DNA from: Deltaproteobacteria bacterium
GTDB taxonomy: Bacteria > Desulfobacterota > Binatia > UBA1149 > SPBQ01
Length of the DNA: 64,000 bases
Direction of reading: 5' to 3'
NCBI GenBank assembly: GCA_029262375.1
Contig: JAJCZM010000038.1
Coordinates: 119,308-183,307 of the forward strand
How positions within the stretch are numbered: the first letter of the stretch is position 1; every line of letters begins with the position of its first letter. Both the position numbers and the translations under genes were made by a program. Below the pieces are notes generated by a model. The model saw only the letters and a list, made by a program, of their open reading frames with translations. It was not told the DNA's origin and searched no databases. Below are positions 58,732 through 64,000 of this stretch, piece after piece.

Positions 58732-59379
58732 ATGCCGAACAACGTCAACCTAGAACCCGACGATCTTTTAGAACTGTCGGCCACCACCATCGGCCACTAC
58801 GACAACTCCGCCCAATCCTTCTGGCAGGGCACCAAAGACCACGACGTCACACAGAACCGCAGCGCGTTGCTGCGACACATTGAACACAGTGAAACGGATC
58901 CGCCGTTTCAGATACTCGACCTAGGCTGCGGCCCTGGCCGCGACCTGATCGCTTTCCGCGACGCCGGGCACGAGCCCACCGGTGTGGACGGCGCGGCGAA
59001 CTTCTGCGCGATGGCGCGCGAAGTTTCGGGCTGCCCGATCTTGCACCAGAACATGCTCGCCCTGGATCTCCCGGCCGAGTATTTTGACGGCGTCTTCGCC
59101 AACGCGGTGCTGTTTCATGTTCCTACGCAAGAACTCCCGCGGGTCCTTGGCAACCTACACGCATCGCTCAAGCCCGGCGGCGTTTTGTTTGCGTCCAATC
59201 CGCGCGGTGACGACCGCGAAGGCTGGAACGGCGATCGCTACGGCGCCTACCACAGCTACGAACGTTGGACGCACTTGGTAACGGCAGCGGGCTTCGAAGA
59301 ACTCGAGCACTACTACCGCCCTCCCGGAAAACCACGAGAAGAACAGCCGTGGCTCGCAACGGTATATCGAAGGATCTAA
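58732..59379 (+). CDS. Class I SAM-dependent methyltransferase
   Basis: The ATG at 58732 gives 215 residues (the frame is open further upstream but that part is low-quality coding). The Rossmann SAM-binding core is clear: ILDLGCGPGRDLIAF as motif I, an acidic end at GVDGAA, ILHQNMLALDLP and FDGVFANAVLFHVP as motif IV, and LKPGGVLFASNP as motif VI. The initial IGHYDNSAQSFWQGTKDHDVTQNRSALLRHI in outline is typical of small-molecule methyltransferases. The substrate is unknown. It is not tightly linked to the genes around it. Confidence 0.88.
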   Translation: MPNNVNLEPDDLLELSATTIGHYDNSAQSFWQGTKDHDVTQNRSALLRHIEHSETDPPFQILDLGCGPGRDLIAFRDAGHEPTGVDGAANFCAMAREVSGCPILHQNMLALDLPAEYFDGVFANAVLFHVPTQELPRVLGNLHASLKPGGVLFASNPRGDDREGWNGDRYGAYHSYERWTHLVTAAGFEELEHYYRPPGKPREEQPWLATVYRRI

Positions 59380-59493
59380 CTCAACGGTTGGTCGGCGCGC
59401 AGCCGAATCGAGTTGTGCGCCGGAGGTCTCGCCAATCGCCTTGCACCCAGGTCGGCAGGCGCGCATAGTTCGACCAGCCGTATGGAGGCACCT

Positions 59494-59634
59494 ATGGGTG
59501 ACAAATCACCGAAATCGAAGGATCGAGACAAGAAGCAGAAGAAAGCCGCCAAGGCGGAACAAACGACAGCTGCGCGGTCCAAGCAGGACGCCCACAACAG
59601 CTCTTCGCTGCTGACGCCGAAGGGAAAGAAGTAG
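59494..59634 (+). CDS. Tiny Lys-rich conserved protein
   Basis: The ATG at 59494 has GGAGG five bases upstream and gives 46 residues beginning MGDKSPKSKDRDKKQKKAAK and ending LLTPKGKK. Proteins starting MGDKSPKSK with a Lys/Ala/Gln-rich body occur widely as short hypothetical proteins, so the gene is probably real. Composition suggests a disordered, nucleic-acid-binding or ribosome-associated peptide; this is inference. Confidence 0.72.
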   Translation: MGDKSPKSKDRDKKQKKAAKAEQTTAARSKQDAHNSSSLLTPKGKK

Positions 59635-59866
59635 AGACCGGGGGTTGCGCGGGTCGTCAAGGACCTAGCTCGGGAAAGTGATTCTGCCGTTCCGCCTCAC
59701 TTGAGCGCATCCCTATAGACTCAAGAAGGCCGGGCCACTAGCGTGAACAATCGACCGACGCTGAGTGTGCTCTGCTTTTCGACCGCGTCCGGAGTGGTGA
59801 ACCCTAGAACGCGTTGAGACCGACGGCCGCGAAGCACGTGCACTCAGCCACCTCGAGGAGGGGCTC

Positions 59867-62374
59867 ATGCATCGCGTAGTCGTACTTTCACTTCTTTCAC
59901 TCGTCATCTTTGCGGGTGACGTCAGCGCGCAGGTCGCGCTGACCGGCGGTCGCAAGGTCAAGTTTCAAGACAAGGCCAGTAGCGACGGCGACAAAGCGTC
60001 TTTCGTTTTCTCGAACGACCCAGCGCTGACCGTAACGAGTCCTTTGTGTCCTGCCGTGACGACACTACAGTTTTCATCATCCGCCGAAGTGAGCGCTCGG
60101 TACTCGCTCCCCTGCGAGAACTGGTTGGAGAGAGGCAAAGGCTACCAATACCGCGACAAATTTGGTGTGACTGGCGGGCTGCAGAAGCTGACCTATCAGC
60201 CCGGCAAGCTGGTCGGCAAGCTGAAGAACGCCCTGACCCCGAAACTTCACGGGCCGGTTACGCATATAGCGGTACGCTTCTCCGTAGAGGCTGAGGCTTT
60301 CTGCGGACGTTTTGAAAACATCACCCGTAACGACGTCGACAAGCTCAGCGCTAAGAAGCCGTCCGTCGTGTGCGTCGAGGTTTGCGGCGACGGGATCGTC
60401 GATCCCGCGGAGCCCTGTGACGATGGAAACCTCATCGAAGGTGACGGCTGCGACACCAACTGCACGCTGTCGGCGTGCGGCAACGGCATTCTAAGCGCCG
60501 GAGAGGACTGCGATGATGGGAATTTCGACGCCGGCGACGGTTGTCGCGCGAACTGCACCATCGAAGCCTGCGGCGATGGTATTGTTGATCCCGGCGAGGA
60601 CTGCGACGACGGGAACCTGGACGCCGGCGACTGCTGCGATGCCCTTTGTGTCGCGGAAGACGGCTCCCCCTGTTCCGACACCGACGCCTGCACGCTGAGC
60701 GACATCTGCGTCGGCTCCGTCTGCACCGGCGTACCGACACAGCCCTGGATCAACGAATACGACTACGATGACTTTACGCTCGGCGGGGTCACCGACATCG
60801 ACGAGTTCATCGAGATCGCCGGACCCGCCGGCACTGACCTCAGCGGCTATCAGGTGATCGCCGTAGAGGGGAACAACACCTGTGTCGGAACCGTGTTCGT
60901 GGGCGTCGGCAACGGCGAAGCCAACTTCAGCGCCGTCATTCCACCAGGTAGCGTACTCGCAGACGATACCGGAACAGGCGTGGGGCTCTTCGTCGTATGC
61001 TTCACGAGCAGCTCCAGCAGCCACGAAGTCGCCGGAGAATGCGATGTAGTGCTGCCCGCCCCCTCGGTGGATTCGAACCTTCGCAACGGAGACTTGATCA
61101 ACATCACGCCCGCCGACTGTCCCGACGGCATACTGCTACTCGATCCTGCCAACAACCTTGCCGATGCGATCAGCTACGAGGGCATCGTCCCGAACGTGGG
61201 CAACTACGGCCCCTACTTCCACGTGACCCCATACAACGGCGGCCAGGATCAAGGCTTCAAATCTCGGGTATCGTTCGAAAAGACGACGGGTGTCTTGCGA
61301 GCGACATCCGCATCCGAGTGGAGACTGACAGGCGGGTGCACGACGGCCTTCCTCGATGATGACGATTGCGTCCAGTTCTCCGATACCCCGGGACTGCCGA
61401 ACGTAGATCAAATCCTAACCTGCAGTGAACTGTTCTGCGGCGACGGGCTAACCACTGGCGCAGAAGAATGCGACGAGGGCCTGGGCAACTCTGACGCCCC
61501 CGATGCGACCTGCCGCACGGACTGTACGGCTCAAGCTTGCGGCGACGGCATCCTCGATTCCGGATTGGGTGAGGAATGTGAGATCGACGCCGACTGCACA
61601 CCGGGCGATCTCTGCGGCGGCGTCGGTGGCTGCGGCTGCGTCACACCGCAGACACTTGGTCCGCTGAGCTTCACCGTCGTACCAGGCCCCTCGGAGCTCG
61701 CGCCGGTTGATGACGGCGAGTCGAGTTGGCTACGCACATTCATTCTCGCCTCGATCATCAACGCGACCCAGGGAGACTTCAACGAAGGTCCGGCACTGCT
61801 CAGCGGCGGCACCACCGACGCGAACGGCATCGCCGATCTCACCTTGAGCGCGCCATTCTATATTGGTGCGCAAATCCCCGCCGCAGGCGGTACCGGGCGT
61901 GCGTGTTTCTATCTCGAACAGGACCCGAGCGAGACCGGCTTCATCGATTGCGACGGCGGGTCGGCAGCTGACGTCACAATGACGATGGACAGCCATGGCG
62001 CCGGGGCGAACGACCCTCCAGTCCTCTCAGTCGGACTCGGCAGCGACGCCGGGCCGGGAACCGCAGTAATCCGTGTATTGATCACCGGTGCGCTGACGAC
62101 GGATCTCGTAACGCTGTGTCCGGATGCCGACTACTCAGGCTCGTCTCCGGTTCCCACGGCGTTCACGACCGCGGCCGCGTCGAGTACGATACTCAATCCA
62201 CTGCAAGGCGGAACGGACACGAGCGTCGCGCTCGCCGGCCAGCCGTTCGACTGCGGCAACTGGACAACGGACTCCGGTGCCAGCATCGTGCTCCCGAACG
62301 TGAACCCGGACCTTGCGATTCCGATTCTCGGCCCACACGATCTGGCACAAGCGTTCAGGCTAAACGACGACTAG
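59867..62374 (+). CDS. Secreted lamin-tail-domain protein with DUF4215-type Cys repeats
   Basis: The ATG is preceded by GAGGAGG and the product has 835 residues. After a short signal peptide (VVVLSLLSLVIFAGDVSA) an N-terminal beta domain (about 20-165) resembles the terminal domains of other secreted proteins here. Three CGDGIVDP.E.CDDGN modules (DUF4215 type) follow at about 168-265. A lamin-tail domain (LTD) is recognisable at about 288-430: INEYDYDD, DEFIEIAGPAGTDLSGYQVIAVEG, ISYEGIVPN. Two more CGDG modules and a C-terminal beta domain (about 600-835) complete it. LTDs in bacteria often accompany exported nucleases and surface proteins. No enzyme residues are visible; a surface or extracellular structural role is likely. 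Confidence 0.88.
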   Translation: MHRVVVLSLLSLVIFAGDVSAQVALTGGRKVKFQDKASSDGDKASFVFSNDPALTVTSPLCPAVTTLQFSSSAEVSARYSLPCENWLERGKGYQYRDKFGVTGGLQKLTYQPGKLVGKLKNALTPKLHGPVTHIAVRFSVEAEAFCGRFENITRNDVDKLSAKKPSVVCVEVCGDGIVDPAEPCDDGNLIEGDGCDTNCTLSACGNGILSAGEDCDDGNFDAGDGCRANCTIEACGDGIVDPGEDCDDGNLDAGDCCDALCVAEDGSPCSDTDACTLSDICVGSVCTGVPTQPWINEYDYDDFTLGGVTDIDEFIEIAGPAGTDLSGYQVIAVEGNNTCVGTVFVGVGNGEANFSAVIPPGSVLADDTGTGVGLFVVCFTSSSSSHEVAGECDVVLPAPSVDSNLRNGDLINITPADCPDGILLLDPANNLADAISYEGIVPNVGNYGPYFHVTPYNGGQDQGFKSRVSFEKTTGVLRATSASEWRLTGGCTTAFLDDDDCVQFSDTPGLPNVDQILTCSELFCGDGLTTGAEECDEGLGNSDAPDATCRTDCTAQACGDGILDSGLGEECEIDADCTPGDLCGGVGGCGCVTPQTLGPLSFTVVPGPSELAPVDDGESSWLRTFILASIINATQGDFNEGPALLSGGTTDANGIADLTLSAPFYIGAQIPAAGGTGRACFYLEQDPSETGFIDCDGGSAADVTMTMDSHGAGANDPPVLSVGLGSDAGPGTAVIRVLITGALTTDLVTLCPDADYSGSSPVPTAFTTAAASSTILNPLQGGTDTSVALAGQPFDCGNWTTDSGASIVLPNVNPDLAIPILGPHDLAQAFRLNDD

Positions 62375-62452
62375 CACTTTTCCGATATCGCTCGAGGTTC
62401 CAGGAGCGACGAAGGGTTGCATCAATGGCAAAACGGCATACGTAGATTTGTC

Positions 62453-62878
62453 ATGACACCTTTTCAGATGCTGCTCAGAACCCATCAATGGCTTTACGAG
62501 ACCACGGACGGCCTAATTGGTCACAAACTCCTGGGCGTGCCGACGCTTCTGCTTCGCACGCTGGGCGCGAAGTCGGGCCAAGCGCGCACCTCTGCGCTGG
62601 TCTATCTGCGAGACGGCGAAGACTGGGTCGTGGTGGCTTCTAAGGGCGGCTCACCCACGGCACCCGCATGGTTGTTCAATCTTCGCGCGAATCCAGAGGT
62701 CGTCGTTCAAGTCGGTCGCCAGCGCGTGCCGGTCAGGGCAAGCGAACTGTCGAAGGACCACGCACGTTACGCCGATTTGTGGAAACGCATCAACGAGGCG
62801 AACGACGGTCGCTTCGACGGATACCAAGCCGGGACGAAGCGACCGATCCCGCTTGTGGTGCTGTCCACGCGTTCCTGA
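62453..62878 (+). CDS. Deazaflavin (F420)-type nitroreductase-family protein, DUF385
   Basis: The ATG at 62453 gives 141 residues; an in-frame TTG at 62417 would add twelve. Family marks are TDGLIGHKLLGVPTLLLRTLGAKSGQARTSALVYL in outline, VVVASKGGSPTAPAWLFNLRANPEV and the end RPIPLVVLST. It is the third DUF385 copy of the window and lies just before a tRNA gene on the other strand. The role is presumably F420-dependent reduction of a quinone-like or unsaturated substrate. Confidence 0.87.
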   Translation: MTPFQMLLRTHQWLYETTDGLIGHKLLGVPTLLLRTLGAKSGQARTSALVYLRDGEDWVVVASKGGSPTAPAWLFNLRANPEVVVQVGRQRVPVRASELSKDHARYADLWKRINEANDGRFDGYQAGTKRPIPLVVLSTRS

Positions 62879-62906
62879 AGGCGAGGGCAACGGTACTTTG
62901 AAAGAA

Positions 62907-62983
62907 TGGCGCGCCCGGCATGATTCGAACATGCGACCCCCAGATTCGTAGTCTGGTGCTCTATCCAACTGAGCTACGGGCGC
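62907..62983 (-). tRNA. tRNA-Arg (anticodon ACG), CCA encoded
   Basis: On the minus strand a 7-bp acceptor stem GCGCCCG/CGGGCGC, D-arm with AGCTCAGTTGGATAGAGC, anticodon stem CCAGA/TCTGG around CTACGAA, and T-arm GCATG-TTCGAAT-CATGC form a complete cloverleaf. The discriminator is G and CCA is encoded (77 bases in all). The anticodon ACG reads arginine CGN codons after A-to-I editing. Confidence 0.97.
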
Positions 62984-63486
62984 GTACGGTGTGCTAACTG
63001 AGTCTACGGGCGTGGCGTCGGTGGCCGAGCCGGGCACCCGCGAGTGCGCGCACTATAGCCAGACCCTCGTGAGGCGGCAAGACACGTATCGGCACGCGCC
63101 CCATCCATATAAGAGCGGACTCGAGACGTTGATTCCCAGGTGCGGCGCGGTCCCGCGCGCGTCGGCAAATCCGCGCCGGCGCCCCACTCCCCGACCATCC
63201 CAGAGCTAGGCCAACCACCCGACAATCAGCGTCGCCGCACGGCGACTCGGCCGCGCAATCCGCCATGCGCACGCACTCGCCGGCGCGCACCGTCCACCGC
63301 TGACAGCGGCGTCTCAACGCCCGTCACCGTTCGAAAAGGTCCGCGCACGTACGCTAACGACCAGCGCCGCCCTGCCCCGCCTCAATAAAATCAAACACTT
63401 AGCGCCGCCCCAAGTTCGGCAAGGCATTTGCTTTGTCTACTGGTGAGCCCGCCCAACGGGCCATCCAATAGGAGCCACGACAAGCA
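62984..63486. other. 503-base intergenic region, no gene seen
   Basis: I see no supported gene between tRNA-Arg and the hypothetical gene at 63487. The sequence is very GC-rich until about 63375, then holds a short AT-rich patch (CAATAAAATCAAACACTT) that could be part of a promoter for the downstream gene. A small GCCCG/CGGGC hairpin is at 63447-63461. Confidence 0.55.
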
Positions 63487-63882
63487 ATGTACGAATACGA
63501 CGCCGACCTTGAGCAAGTTAAGACAGTCACCACTCCCGATCTGGCAGGAGACGCCGGTGGGGACCGCAGCGTTGAACGACGCCAAGGTATGGCCGCCGCC
63601 GAACCTGATCCGACTGCCGAAGGTCGTGAGATTCATTGGACGGCCGAGCACCAGCTACGCCTCGCGATCCTTCAGGACGCGATCGACTGCATTTGTTACA
63701 ACCTGAAGCGCCCGCGACAGAACCCCGAGATTCTCGCGCGACAAGCTGAGTTCTGGCTGAGCCTCGACGATTGGAACTCGCCGTTCTCGTTCAACAACGT
63801 TTGTGAAGCGTTGGGACTGGATCCCGATGCCACGCGTGAGAACATCGGTCGGCAGCGCGATCGCGCTACCGTCACGCACTAA
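63487..63882 (+). CDS. Conserved hypothetical protein
   Basis: The 131-residue protein has a disordered N-terminus (about 1-48) and a compact helical C-terminal part: LRLAILQDAIDCICYNL, ARQAEFWLSLDDWNSPFSFNNVCEALGLDP. The phrase (A/W)E.W....DW..PFSF.NVC..LGLDP is familiar from short hypothetical proteins of deltaproteobacteria, where I know no function for it. It is probably cytoplasmic. The ATG has a distant GGAG about 13 bases upstream. Confidence 0.72.
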   Translation: MYEYDADLEQVKTVTTPDLAGDAGGDRSVERRQGMAAAEPDPTAEGREIHWTAEHQLRLAILQDAIDCICYNLKRPRQNPEILARQAEFWLSLDDWNSPFSFNNVCEALGLDPDATRENIGRQRDRATVTH

Positions 63883-63919
63883 GCGACAGCAGCGAACTAC
63901 TGCCACGAATGCCTTCTCG

Positions 63920-63998
63920 TGGGGTTGGGGGCGACGGGGGGGGGCAGGGTATTTAGACCCCACCGGGGAATTTAAAGTCAAAACCGGGGGGGGGGGGT
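63920..63998. other. Low-complexity poly-G window end, probable assembly artefact
   Basis: The last 80 bases contain G runs of 9 (63936-63944) and 12 (63986-63997), broken by AT-rich words unlike the rest of the window. No coding or structural meaning is visible. A contig end with sequencing or assembly error is the simplest reading. Confidence 0.7.
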
Positions 63999-64000
63999 GA

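Noticed and set aside
62907..62983. tRNA gene as an attachment site for an integrated element
   Set aside because: No integrase or direct repeat of the tRNA 3' end is visible on either side within the window.

Overview
The window is GC-rich, densely coded bacterial chromosome with no phage, insertion-sequence or CRISPR signature. Its gene content resembles a soil or sediment lineage such as Candidatus Binatota (the former deltaproteobacterial / Desulfobacterota-like group) or a myxobacterium-like deltaproteobacterium. The reasons are many secreted Cys-rich proteins of the CGDG...CDDGN / CGD...CDGTDDAACPG type, Thr-rich linkers, dockerin-like repeats, deazaflavin (F420)-type DUF385 proteins, an acyl-CoA-dehydrogenase-like monooxygenase, a Baeyer-Villiger-type monooxygenase and a selenocysteine protein. 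The lineage is an inference from gene content; no 16S or other marker gene is present.

1-14 kb: the N-terminal part of a MASE1 sensor kinase runs off the left edge. It is followed by a DUF3616-like exported protein overlapping a GST/glutaredoxin-like gene, an acyl-CoA-dehydrogenase-fold protein, an anchored beta-propeller protein, an exported PQQ-type propeller, a CHASE hybrid histidine kinase with its own single-domain response regulator, and a large secreted subtilase. 14-21 kb: an exported cytochrome with ten CXXCH motifs and a dockerin-like N-terminus, a flavin monooxygenase, an exported hypothetical protein and an M42-type peptidase. 20-28 kb is a tight minus-strand cluster: PadR regulator, prenyl synthase, geranylgeranyl-reductase-like flavoprotein, ABC permease, ABC ATPase and M42 peptidase. 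The flavoprotein carries what looks like a dead prenyl-synthase domain at its C-terminus.

28-43 kb: a GH3 beta-glucosidase, small enzymes, a two-gene secreted beta-helix/adhesin operon closed by a perfect hairpin, and then a divergent pair that looks like a regulated defence-type locus: a WYL-domain regulator facing a protein with LSR repeats and a PD-(D/E)XK-like nuclease core, with a GGGTCAG/CTGACCC palindrome between them. After these come an amidase, an alkaline-phosphatase-superfamily exported phosphodiesterase, and an exported peroxiredoxin whose peroxidatic residue is encoded by an in-frame TGA followed by a SECIS-like hairpin. This is almost certainly a selenoprotein that a standard gene caller splits in two.

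44-64 kb: Cys-rich secreted proteins, a cohesin-like lipoprotein, further DUF385 proteins, a DUF2333 membrane protein, a NarL-type regulator convergent with an ammonium transporter-histidine kinase fusion, two giant tandem paralogues (1267 and 1034 aa) built of 17 and 16 Cys-rich CGD/CDG repeats, a methyltransferase, a tiny Lys-rich protein, a lamin-tail-domain secreted protein, tRNA-Arg(ACG), and a conserved hypothetical gene. The right edge dissolves into poly-G runs that look like a contig-end artefact. The overall theme is a heavily decorated cell exterior combined with membrane sensing and oxidative or hydrocarbon-type metabolism.
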